The position numbers were made by a program, and so were the translations under genes. This document shows, piece after piece, positions 45,794-54,280 of a stretch of 64,000 nucleotides of DNA. The DNA comes from Phyllobacterium sp. 628 (GTDB lineage: Bacteria; Pseudomonadota; Alphaproteobacteria; Rhizobiales; Rhizobiaceae). Position 1 is the stretch's first letter, and each line of letters starts with the position of its first letter. The notes below the pieces were generated by a model. The model was not told the DNA's origin and did not search any database. It saw nothing but the letters and a program-made list of their open reading frames with translations. The stretch lies in NCBI RefSeq assembly GCF_014189505.1, contig NZ_CP050301.1, forward strand, positions 2,177,501 through 2,241,500. Reading direction: 5' to 3'.

Positions 45794-46492
45794 ATGGATT
45801 TTGCGTTCCTCTTTCAAACCATGAAGACTTTGCTGGCGGCGGTGCCGATGACGCTGGCACTGTTCTTTCTGTCGATCTTTTTCGGCGGATTGCTGGCACT
45901 CCTGATCGTTTGGATGCGTGTTGCCAAAAACCCGGTCGTGCGCAATTTCGCCAAGGGTTATATCTTCGTGTTTCGCGGCTCGCCGCTGCTGATCCAGATG
46001 TTTCTGGTATTTTACGGTCTCGGGCAGTTTGGTTTCATTCGTTACAGTTTTCTTTGGCCTTTCCTGCGTGAGCCATTTGTCTGTGCTGTCCTCTCACTGG
46101 CTTTATGCACCGGTGGTTATACCGCCGAAATTTTCCGCGGCGGTTTGCGGGCGGTGCCAGCGCGGGAAATCGAAGCCGCCCGATCTATTGGCATGTCAGG
46201 CTTTCTTCTTGTTAGGCGCATCATCGGACCGATTGCGTTCCGGCATGCGCTTCCGGCCTATTCAACCGAAATTGTAATGATGGTGAAATCGACAGCGCTA
46301 GCCAGCCTTGTTACTGTCTGGGAAGTGACAGGTGTAGCCCAACGGCTGATCTCACAGACCTATCGCACCATGGAAGTATTTCTTTGTGCTGCAGCAATCT
46401 ATCTCGTGCTCAATTTTCTGATCCTGCAGGCGACAGCGCTGCTGGAGCACCGTCTTTCCCGCCACCGGCGCGCCGCTCCGCGTTTGCCGTAA
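45794..46492 (+). CDS. ABC importer permease, HisM type
   Basis: 232 residues, five membrane segments. It has IFVFRGSPLLIQMFLVFYGL, CTGGYTAEIFRGGLRAVPAR and the EAA loop EIEAARSIGMSGFLLVRRII. With HisQ it forms the heterodimeric channel. Confidence 0.92.
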   Translation: MDFAFLFQTMKTLLAAVPMTLALFFLSIFFGGLLALLIVWMRVAKNPVVRNFAKGYIFVFRGSPLLIQMFLVFYGLGQFGFIRYSFLWPFLREPFVCAVLSLALCTGGYTAEIFRGGLRAVPAREIEAARSIGMSGFLLVRRIIGPIAFRHALPAYSTEIVMMVKSTALASLVTVWEVTGVAQRLISQTYRTMEVFLCAAAIYLVLNFLILQATALLEHRLSRHRRAAPRLP

Positions 46493-46502
46493 GGATTAAA
46501 CC

Positions 46503-47303
46503 ATGTTGCAAGACCAGCAGATCGACAACGCGACAGCAACTGCCAACCGGCTTTCGGTTCGCAATATCCGCAAGAGCTTTGGTGAGTTGGAAGTTCTGCG
46601 CGGCATTTCTCTTGAAGCGCATGATGGCGATGTCATTTCCATTCTCGGATCGAGTGGATCGGGAAAATCCACATTCCTGCGGTGTATCAATCTGCTTGAA
46701 ATTGCGGATGAAGGCGAAATCTGGGTGGATGGCGAGCAAATCCAGATGGTCAAGAAGCAGGGAAAGAATATCCCTGTCAGTTCCAGGCAGGTGGATCATA
46801 TCCGTGCTGAACTTGGCATGGTGTTCCAGTCCTTCAATCTCTGGTCGCATATGACCATCCTGCAAAATCTGATTGAAGGACCGGTGCATGTCCTGAAGCG
46901 GCCGAGAGCTGAATGCATCGCCGAAGCTGAAGCGCTCCTCGAAAAGGTTGGGATTGCCGAGAAACGCCATGCCTATCCGGCACATCTCTCTGGCGGTCAG
47001 CAGCAGCGGGCCGCCATAGCCCGGTCACTGGCAATGAAGCCCAAGGTCATGCTCTTCGACGAGCCAACATCGGCACTTGATCCTGAACTGGTTGGCGAGG
47101 TGCTTAGGGTGATGCGCTCACTGGCCGAAGAAGGCATGACAATGCTTGTGGTTACGCACGAGATGAGTTTCGCCCGCAACGTTTCAAACCGTGTGATCTT
47201 TATGCGGGAAGGCCAGATCGACAGCGATGGCGCGCCGGAAACAATGTTTAGCGATGCTGCATCCCCGGCGTTTCGTCAGTTTATCGGTAGCTTCCGAGGT
47301 TAA
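46503..47303 (+). CDS. ABC importer ATPase, HisP type
   Basis: 266 residues. Walker [11 protein letters not shown]-loop [13 protein letters not shown], signature LSGGQQQR, Walker [15 protein letters not shown] and the H-loop VVTHEM are all intact. The insert [20 protein letters not shown] is typical of the HisP/ArgV polar amino-acid group. Its 3' end overlaps the convergent small gene by 23 bases. Confidence 0.94.
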   Translation: MLQDQQIDNATATANRLSVRNIRKSFGELEVLRGISLEAHDGDVISILGSSGSGKSTFLRCINLLEIADEGEIWVDGEQIQMVKKQGKNIPVSSRQVDHIRAELGMVFQSFNLWSHMTILQNLIEGPVHVLKRPRAECIAEAEALLEKVGIAEKRHAYPAHLSGGQQQRAAIARSLAMKPKVMLFDEPTSALDPELVGEVLRVMRSLAEEGMTMLVVTHEMSFARNVSNRVIFMREGQIDSDGAPETMFSDAASPAFRQFIGSFRG

Positions 47304-47547
47304 ACCGGCTGCTGCTTTCGGCCGCCCTGCGTCTGACCAGAACCGCATCTGCCGCAAAACTCGCCATAGCTTCCGCATCTCTGTTGCCGATAATGAAAGC
47401 TGCGCGGATAAACCGGGCAAGTACTTTGCGCTCCGGATCCGATTCATTGTTAATTTTCAGTTTTTTCGCCGCCTCATCCAGCGCCTGCTGCATGAGCTCT
47501 CCATCGGCTTTCGAATAATTGGGATTATCGGCATCTAAAAATGTCAA
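47281..47547 (-). CDS. Small conserved-looking hypothetical protein
   Basis: 88 residues with a probable TTG start at 47547 (GGAAAT eight bases upstream). It is acidic/helical ([40 protein letters not shown]) with a basic C-terminus and no membrane segment. The tail overlaps the 3' end of the ATPase gene. The composition looks coding, but no named family comes to mind. Confidence 0.6.
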   Translation of the reverse strand: MTFLDADNPNYSKADGELMQQALDEAAKKLKINNESDPERKVLARFIRAAFIIGNRDAEAMASFAADAVLVRRRAAESSSRFNLGSYR

Positions 47548-47801
47548 CTACGATTTCCACCCATTCTTCTCCAGTGCAGTGACATACCAATAGAATAAAA
47601 CTCATATTGGGATGAGTTTTTCTAATAATGACATGATCTTACATGGAGAGCGGTGGGTTTTCAATGCGCACAGGGAGAGTATATTAAATCTATATTATGG
47701 ATTGCTTCTTCTTTTCTTATATGAATAAAATTTATCGGCGATGAATAGATGGATGAGAATAACTATATCGAATTCCGGCGATGCAGAACACTTTGCGACA
47801 T

Positions 47802-49082
47802 TTATTCAATCGGCGGTTTAGTAGAAGTGTTATTGATGGCGAATGATGGTTGCAGGCCATGGCGTGCCTCCAGTGCAGCGCAGCCCCATATGATTCCAAC
47901 GAGAATATAAAAATGCCGCCAATGGTCCGTATCAATGACATTACCGATCACAACCTGTGCCACGTACGTCAGATAGGCGCAGAGGAGAAAGGGTTGCCAC
48001 GGTCGCTCCCGAAAGAGGATGCGTAATCCCAATCCAAGTGTCAGCATAGTCAGTGTGAGATAGCTGATGAAGCCGATCCAGCCATAATCCAGCGCGGCCT
48101 TCAACCAGATATTGTGCGTGTCTTCACCGAAGATCGGTCCGAATTCCAAAGGACCAATGCCAAGCGGATGGTCGATGGACATGAGCAGGCCATACCAGTG
48201 GCGGGCAAACCGGCCAAACTGCGCATCATCATAGTCCTGCACCAGTTGCGCGCGCGCCGTAAACAGCTCCGCGACACTCGGGATTTGCAGGGCAATCAGA
48301 ATGGCAACCAGAAGAACAGCAACAGCAAGCCCGGATAGAAGAATAATCCTCAGGCGGAAAATGCGGCTGGAGCTTCTAATAAAAAGCGCCAGCGCGAGTC
48401 CTGCGATAACAATAACCACCATTCCCCATGCGGCGCGGGAAAACGAAAGAAAAACACCCAGAGTGAGGATCAGGGTAGGGATCAGGCGGACGGGCAATGC
48501 CCGCAGATTGCCCGCCAATATGCCGTGTACGAGCCATGCGATGGGAAGAACGAGAAACGGCCCGAAAACGTTGGGGTCTTTGAAGGCGCCCATGGCACGC
48601 CCATAGCGCGTAAACACCTCGGCACCGGGAAACGCATTGAAATAGCCAAGAATACCGAGCAGCGCCGTTACCACGGCACCGGCAACATACGCATTGAAAA
48701 TCACGGGCAAAAGCCGGTGATTACTCTCGATAATGGCTGCGAGAAAGACCGATGTGAACGCAAGGAACAGCGAGACTGCCATATACATCGGCGCTGTCTT
48801 CAGATCCGGCATCTGTGCCACGGATAACCAGCCGCCCAGATTGAAGACAATCAATATAGCGAGCAGCACAACGCCCGTTCGGGAGAAACGCAGGCCAAAC
48901 AGCGCCCAGATAACGATAAGCCCCGCCATGAAGAGGTCGTAGGGTGCGGGTTCATTGATGACAAAGCCGCTGAGAAAGATGCCGAATGCTACGGCGGCTG
49001 ATGAGGCAAGCCTGCCCAACGCGCGGTTTCTTTCGGCCCCGCCAACTCCATTCAAACCGGTACTTTGGACCGCGGTGCTCAA
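47802..49082 (-). CDS. O-antigen ligase/polymerase-type membrane protein (Wzy/WaaL-like)
   Basis: 426 residues with about eleven membrane helices and one large periplasmic loop (around residues 265-325) holding FGRFARHWYGLLMSIDHPLG then GIGPLEFGPIFGEDTHNIWL. The H-N motif (THNIWL) is the O-antigen ligase/EPS polymerase signature. It overlaps the upstream priming-transferase gene by 4 bases, so it probably polymerises the repeat unit that enzyme starts. Ligase and polymerase cannot be separated by sequence alone. Confidence 0.85.
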   Translation of the reverse strand: MSTAVQSTGLNGVGGAERNRALGRLASSAAVAFGIFLSGFVINEPAPYDLFMAGLIVIWALFGLRFSRTGVVLLAILIVFNLGGWLSVAQMPDLKTAPMYMAVSLFLAFTSVFLAAIIESNHRLLPVIFNAYVAGAVVTALLGILGYFNAFPGAEVFTRYGRAMGAFKDPNVFGPFLVLPIAWLVHGILAGNLRALPVRLIPTLILTLGVFLSFSRAAWGMVVIVIAGLALALFIRSSSRIFRLRIILLSGLAVAVLLVAILIALQIPSVAELFTARAQLVQDYDDAQFGRFARHWYGLLMSIDHPLGIGPLEFGPIFGEDTHNIWLKAALDYGWIGFISYLTLTMLTLGLGLRILFRERPWQPFLLCAYLTYVAQVVIGNVIDTDHWRHFYILVGIIWGCAALEARHGLQPSFAINNTSTKPPIE

Positions 49083-50620
49083 TAGGCATTGTCCGTGTTG
49101 AGCAAGCGCACCGGCGTCAGGAACAGGATCTTCAGATCAAACCACAATGACCAGTTTTCGATATAATAAAGATCGAATTCCGTGCGCATCTTGATCTTGT
49201 CTTCCGTATCGATTTCACCGCGCCAGCCGTTGATCTGCGCCCAGCCTGTAACGCCGGGTTTGACCCTGTGACGGGCAAAATAACCATCCACAACTTCGTT
49301 ATAGAGAAGATTGTGCGTATGCGCCGAAATAGCGTGCGGCCGTGGCCCCACAAGCGACAGCGTACCCATCAAGGAGTTGAAAAATTGCGGTAGTTCGTCG
49401 AGCGAAGTCTTGCGGATGATGCGCCCGACTCGGGTCACGCGCGGATCGTTTTTTACCACCGCATTGCGGGCAGTCGGGTCGCACATTTCCGTATACATCG
49501 AGCGGAATTTCCAGACCTCTATGATTTCGTTGTTAAAGCCGTGCCGCTGCTGTTTGAAAATGACCGAACCCTTGCTTTCCAATCGGATTGCAAGGGCCGT
49601 GGCCAGCATGACCGGGCTGAAAACGATGATGCCGAACAGACTGAAGAAAATATCGAATGCCCGCTTGGCAACCGAATCCCAATCATTGATCGGCTTGTCG
49701 AACAGGTCGATCATGGCAATCGAGCCGATATAGGAATAGGCGCGTGGCCGGAACTGCAAATGGTTGTTGTGCGCCGACAGTCTGATATCCACGGGCAGCA
49801 CCCAAAGCTTCTTCAAAAGCGCCAGGACGCGTTCCTCAGCAGTAATCGGCAGTGATACGATCAACATATCGATGTGGGCGATGCGCGCAAATTCAATCAG
49901 CTCCGAAATGTTTCCAAGCTTTGGATAGCCTGCAACAATCGGCGGCGAACGCTTGGCGTCGCGATCGTCGAACACGCCGCAGATGCGGATATCGTTGTAT
50001 GGCTGCTGTTCGATGGAACGGATCAGATCTTCAGCGGGTTTGCCGCCGCCGACAATCACTGCGCGCCGCTCCATCTTGCCATTTCTGGCCCAGCGGCGAA
50101 TGAGCCGGGACATGATGACTCGAAATACAACGAAAAGAACGAGGCCTGACACGTACCAGCCGACGAGCCAGACACGCGAATAGGCTTCGGAAATCTTCAT
50201 GAAGAATGCGGCCAGCGCCATCAGCGCAAAAGTGCTCGACCAGGCAAGCAGCAGGCGTCCGAACTTGGCGAATGGATTGCGCATCACCGAGAGTTGGTAA
50301 CTGTCGGTGAGTTCAAGAATCAGCACGCCCACAACTGCAGTTGCGAGGATTCCCACGGAGTAACTCAAGATAGCGGTCGATGTCGGACCCACATAGATCA
50401 GGAAAACTGCAATACCGGTCAGGACGATGATCAGGAACTCGAGGATGCGCATGGTGCCGCTGACCATGACAGGCGAATTGCTGTTGCGCGCATATTGCGA
50501 TGCAATCTGATGGGCAACAGGGCTCAGGGTAGCCTTTTGCACCGGTTTGGACGCAGATTCGGCTGCGAGGTTGCGAACAACATCGCGCGAAAACTTGGAT
50601 TCGCCTTTTCGGTCTTTCAT
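49079..50620 (-). CDS. Undecaprenyl-phosphate sugar-1-phosphate transferase (WcaJ/PssA type)
   Basis: 513 residues. It starts a polysaccharide unit by moving a sugar-1-phosphate onto undecaprenyl phosphate. Four N-terminal membrane helices are followed by a CoA-binding-like domain (VIVGGGKPAEDLIRSIEQQP) and a fifth re-entrant helix (IFFSLFGIIVFSPVMLATAL). The catalytic domain has VWKFRSMYTEM, KNDPRVTRVGRIIRKTSLDE, LPQFFNSLMGTLSLVGPRPH and KPGVTGWAQINGWRGE. Asp-Glu in TSLDELPQ is the usual catalytic pair. Glucose or galactose specificity is not decidable. Confidence 0.93.
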   Translation of the reverse strand: MKDRKGESKFSRDVVRNLAAESASKPVQKATLSPVAHQIASQYARNSNSPVMVSGTMRILEFLIIVLTGIAVFLIYVGPTSTAILSYSVGILATAVVGVLILELTDSYQLSVMRNPFAKFGRLLLAWSSTFALMALAAFFMKISEAYSRVWLVGWYVSGLVLFVVFRVIMSRLIRRWARNGKMERRAVIVGGGKPAEDLIRSIEQQPYNDIRICGVFDDRDAKRSPPIVAGYPKLGNISELIEFARIAHIDMLIVSLPITAEERVLALLKKLWVLPVDIRLSAHNNHLQFRPRAYSYIGSIAMIDLFDKPINDWDSVAKRAFDIFFSLFGIIVFSPVMLATALAIRLESKGSVIFKQQRHGFNNEIIEVWKFRSMYTEMCDPTARNAVVKNDPRVTRVGRIIRKTSLDELPQFFNSLMGTLSLVGPRPHAISAHTHNLLYNEVVDGYFARHRVKPGVTGWAQINGWRGEIDTEDKIKMRTEFDLYYIENWSLWFDLKILFLTPVRLLNTDNAY

Positions 50621-51074
50621 GCTCCACCCTAATGAATTCTATTCATTTGTCATAACACGGATGAGCTAAAAAAGGCTTGCGTGAAAATACAACTTACGAG
50701 GGAGCGGCGCGTGTTGCTCTCGCGTTTAAGGTTTATTCCCTCAAGCTATGATTTCTATAACTTAAAATCATTTTTCACAGGCGCGTGATTGTGCCTATTT
50801 GGCAACAACGGTGGCATTAGACTTTGGTCTTGTGTGCTGTCGTATTTTTAAGCGTGGAGGGCTGCGAACACTTTGTTTCACACGCGATTGCTAAAACACG
50901 TCGCTGCCGGATTTTACCCGGGAGAGGCGACAAAGGCTTTAAATTGCTTGCGATTTTAAAGAGCAATTGGACCCAGAGTACCCGCCGGCGGTTGTTCCTT
51001 TGAGTAATGCCAAATGGCACTTGAGGACCTCTGATTTTCAATTGCAATTGGTCAAACAGGACACGGGGACAAAT
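50621..51074. other. Gene-free upstream region of the EPS genes
   Basis: 454 bases. A small dyad AATGAA-TTCTA-TTCATT (50631-50647) sits right ahead of the priming-transferase start and could be an operator. The rest is AT-rich with no ORF that I can support and probably holds divergent promoters. Confidence 0.4.
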
Positions 51075-51269
51075 ATGGCTGTACCAAAACCAAGACATTT
51101 GAAGAATGATCCGCGGAGAGTGAGAGAATGCCAGATGGCTGTGGAGGACACTCTGCTCGATCTGGTATGCGAAGCATCCATTGCCGGGTGGGAGGATAGA
51201 GAGATTACGTCCGCAATCATCTCGATTGCGGAAAGCGTGCAGCGTGCACTTGTTGAATGGAAAGCTTAA
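51075..51269 (+). CDS. Small hypothetical protein, 64 residues
   Basis: ATG 51075 with GGGGA upstream; a longer frame from 50967 is less likely. It is a helical acidic/basic protein (RRVRECQMAVEDTLLDLVCE, AGWEDREITSAIISIAESVQ) without membrane segments. Its pattern resembles rhizobial small proteins of unknown function. It is convergent with the AraC gene. Confidence 0.65.
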   Translation: MAVPKPRHLKNDPRRVRECQMAVEDTLLDLVCEASIAGWEDREITSAIISIAESVQRALVEWKA

Positions 51270-51281
51270 TAGGGCCTAATC

Positions 51282-52190
51282 CTAGTTTCTGGTACGGTAA
51301 AACCGGATCATTTCAGACGGTGTCGTGCCGTAAGCTTCACGGAAAAGAGCAGAAAAGCGACTGACACTGGAAAACCTGAACCGTCCGGCAATTGCGGCGG
51401 TACTGTACAGCTCACCACGCATAATGGCCTCGTAGGCAGCCGAGAGCCGCTGATAACGAAAAGTATTCATTGGGTGTGTGCCGCGATATTTCATGAAAAG
51501 CCGTTGCAGTGTTCGCGGACTGCAGCGCGCCGCTGTTGCAACGTCGTGAATGGTAATCGGGTTGCAGAGATTAGCGCGCATAAATGTCTCTGCGCGCTCT
51601 ACTGAAGGTGGTAGACCAGCGTCGATATCCTCACCATCTGATCTTGAGGCGAACAGTTTTATGAGAAGCAACCGCTCATAAACGTCCGCAAGTGCCTTCC
51701 GTTCGGCTCGTTGGGCATTGCGCACTTCATTGCAAGCCTGCTGGAATGTCTGGCCAAGCTCTAAAACAGTATTTTTTGAGAATGTGTAGAAATATGGCAC
51801 ATAGAGTTCTCTTGGCAGTGGCTTCTGTGTCCATTCTTCAAAAGTCTTGCGTAAGGCATTGATTGGAATCGTAAAGTTAATCCAACGGCTTCCCGGATGA
51901 ATCTTGATTTTCATCCCGGCATGGTTTGGCAAACAAGCTGCGTTTCCGGGAGCAAGCGTGTGGAGGACGTCCTCATTAAAACAAACGGTCAGTGCGCCAT
52001 TCATGAGAATGACGACATTGAGCATCTCCGTTTGCCCGCAGGCCGTTATCTCAACGTAACCGATGTTTTCGGCATAGGTGATGCTGGTCTGCGTGAGATT
52101 GCAAACGTCACATGAAAGGATGCCGGACCCATTGCTGTCGTGAGCACCGCCTGAAACCCAGTTACCTTCGAATTGTGCTTCAACAGCCAT
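51282..52190 (-). CDS. AraC-family transcriptional regulator
   Basis: 302 residues. The C-terminal pair of helix-turn-helix motifs is ITIHDVATAARCSPRTLQRL and STAAIAGRFRFSSVSRFSAL, ending in FREAYGTTPSEMIRFYR. The N-terminal sensor half (1-190) resembles the AraC-binding-like domain of AdpA/ornithine-type regulators (LMNGALTVCFNEDVLHTLAP). It lies between the EPS genes but its targets are unknown. Confidence 0.9.
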   Translation of the reverse strand: MAVEAQFEGNWVSGGAHDSNGSGILSCDVCNLTQTSITYAENIGYVEITACGQTEMLNVVILMNGALTVCFNEDVLHTLAPGNAACLPNHAGMKIKIHPGSRWINFTIPINALRKTFEEWTQKPLPRELYVPYFYTFSKNTVLELGQTFQQACNEVRNAQRAERKALADVYERLLLIKLFASRSDGEDIDAGLPPSVERAETFMRANLCNPITIHDVATAARCSPRTLQRLFMKYRGTHPMNTFRYQRLSAAYEAIMRGELYSTAAIAGRFRFSSVSRFSALFREAYGTTPSEMIRFYRTRN

Positions 52191-52349
52191 ATGTCATTCA
52201 AAATGCTAGAGGTTTACGCATCGAGATTTCCAGGAAACCGACAGGTCACGTGGAAATAGATGCAAACACGCGCCGTGGAAAATGACTTTAATTTCTGGCA
52301 ACTATAACCAGAGCGAATAGAACTAATCGCTTGCTACTGCGCTTTGCTG

Positions 52350-53492
52350 CTACGCTGGTTTGTTCAGTGCAGCAAAATACTCCGCTTCCAGCTTGGCTGC
52401 CATCGTTTCGATGCTGAATTTTTGCCTGAGTATATCCACGTCGGGGAGGGCTTCTTTAAAGGTCGAAGGGGCACTGAGAACAGCTATCATTCGTTCGCAG
52501 AGCTGGTTTGCCTCAGGTTGAACAAGAGCAGGCGAAGTCTCGCCCAATATTTCCGGAATGCCGCCGACTCGCGTGGTGATAACAGGGCGCCCGGCGGCAA
52601 GAGCTTCGAGCACGATATAGGGCAGGGCCTCCGCGCGGGATGGAATGACAACGATATTGGCGAGGCGAAAGGCTTCCCGGGCCTTCATGGGCATCAGGAA
52701 GCGTATATGCTCGCTTATACCCAGCGCTTCAGCTTGTGCAATGAGGGCGGACCGCTCCTTGCCATCGCCAACCATAATGCCCGTCAGGATTCGCCCGCCT
52801 GCATTGCTAGCTTTTTTCAGGGCATCGATAAAAATATCAGGGCCTTTCAGGTCGCGCAGTTCGCCGATGAAAAGAAAATCTGCAGCTCCCTCGCCGGGAA
52901 CTACCGGGTCGAAGTCGCTATCCGCCAGACCGTTATAGATGAGAGTTGATTGACAACGCGGCTCGCCGATCTTGCGCTTGTAGGTATCCTGTTCGAACTT
53001 CGATACAAAGATGATGCGGTCAGTCATCCGCTCCATGATTCTCTCGATCTGGAAAATCACACGTCCCGCGGTGGTCGCCGGATCGTAGTGCAGGCTGCCG
53101 CCATGGGGGGAATAGAATCGTGCAACCCGTATTCCCCGCATCCGCACGATCGAGCCGAACATCCGGGCGTAGGCGCCGCCCTTTGCCCCATGACCGTGCA
53201 AAACGTCAGGACGCATTTGCTTGATTGTCTGGTAGGTGCGAACAGCTGTGACAATATCGCGGAGACCAATCCGCCGCTGCATGGGAAGGCGTTTCAATCC
53301 CAGTGTGAGCTTGCTCTCCATCTCCGCAAGCAAGGCCTCTTCAAAATCCCCGCCCGTGGATGCATCGCATACGACGCCGACCCGATGTCCGGCCTTTACT
53401 TGCGCTTCGATAAGATCACGCACATGACGAAATATTCCGCCGACCGGAGCGCGAAAGCAGTGAACGATACGAAGGGATCGTTTGTCGCTCAT
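52350..53492 (-). CDS. GT4-family glycosyltransferase
   Basis: 380 residues, GT-B fold. The N-terminal acceptor domain has RIVHCFRAPVGGIFRHVRDL and VLHGHGAKGGAYARM. The C-terminal donor domain has DFLFIGELRDLKGPDIFIDA, PMKAREAFRLANIVVIPSRA and the E-x7-E motif EALPYIVLEALAAGRPVITT. It is probably the main sugar-adding enzyme of this EPS unit. It lies 9 bases downstream of the export lipoprotein gene, in the same operon. Confidence 0.92.
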   Translation of the reverse strand: MSDKRSLRIVHCFRAPVGGIFRHVRDLIEAQVKAGHRVGVVCDASTGGDFEEALLAEMESKLTLGLKRLPMQRRIGLRDIVTAVRTYQTIKQMRPDVLHGHGAKGGAYARMFGSIVRMRGIRVARFYSPHGGSLHYDPATTAGRVIFQIERIMERMTDRIIFVSKFEQDTYKRKIGEPRCQSTLIYNGLADSDFDPVVPGEGAADFLFIGELRDLKGPDIFIDALKKASNAGGRILTGIMVGDGKERSALIAQAEALGISEHIRFLMPMKAREAFRLANIVVIPSRAEALPYIVLEALAAGRPVITTRVGGIPEILGETSPALVQPEANQLCERMIAVLSAPSTFKEALPDVDILRQKFSIETMAAKLEAEYFAALNKPA

Positions 53493-53501
53493 CTCCAGCG
53501 A

Positions 53502-54068
53502 TCAGAAGAAACGCTCGCGTACATAGACAGTATCGCCAGGAAGCACCGGATCGGAAATTGTAACGCGGCCTGTCAGGCTTTCGCCGTTGAACTGGCGTGT
53601 AATATCCACGTCCTTCTGGTTGGCGCGGGCACTGAAGCCACCGGCAATCGCGATGGCCTTTTGAGCAGTCAATCCCGGCACGTAGGAATACTGGCCCGCT
53701 GCGCCAACTTCGCCCATGACGAAGATCGGACGGTAGCGGTCAACGTCAACGGCAACATCGGGATCGCGCAGATAACCCTTGCGCAGTTTCGCCGCCACTT
53801 GCGCTTCGATCTGCTGGATGGTCTTGCCTCGGGCAGGCACGCTGCCAATCAATGGCACAGAAATATAACCGGCCTGATCGATACTATAGGTGTTGGTCAA
53901 CCCTTCCTGTTCGAACACCGTGAGGCGCACCCGGTCACCGGCATCAAGTAGGTAAGGCTTGTTGAGCGCCTCGTGAAATGCAGCAGGGGCAGGGCGATAA
54001 CTAGCGCAGCCGCCAAGCGTCATGGACACAACACTGATCGCCACCAGGAAGATTTGCTTGCTGAACAC
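53502..54068 (-). CDS. Polysaccharide export lipoprotein (OPX, Wza-like)
   Basis: 188 residues from a GTG at 54068, with AAGGG seven bases upstream; the longer frame from an ATG at 54161 has no such site. A lipoprotein signal ends in LGGC. The PES domain is LDAGDRVRLTVFEQEGLTNT with SIDQAGYISVPLIGSVPARG, and a SLBB domain is RPIFVMGEVGAAGQYSYVPG. It lacks the large C-terminal channel helices of Wza, so it is the short OPX class common in rhizobia. It is divergent from the co-polymerase gene. Confidence 0.9.
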   Translation of the reverse strand: MFSKQIFLVAISVVSMTLGGCASYRPAPAAFHEALNKPYLLDAGDRVRLTVFEQEGLTNTYSIDQAGYISVPLIGSVPARGKTIQQIEAQVAAKLRKGYLRDPDVAVDVDRYRPIFVMGEVGAAGQYSYVPGLTAQKAIAIAGGFSARANQKDVDITRQFNGESLTGRVTISDPVLPGDTVYVRERFF

Positions 54069-54280
54069 CGTAAAACCCTTGCAACAATTGCGACGAATTT
54101 GCTCGACTCTGTGCGGGATTATCAGTTCATTAGGGTTAATGGCTGGTAAACCATGCAGCAATCGCCGGCTGCGAGGCGTTTATAATGTTGTGTGCACCAT
54201 GGGCTGGCATCGTTTTGCATATTTTAACCCGCTGGTTACCATAGGTCTTTACCATTGCGGCATTCATAGTGGAGTGACGA

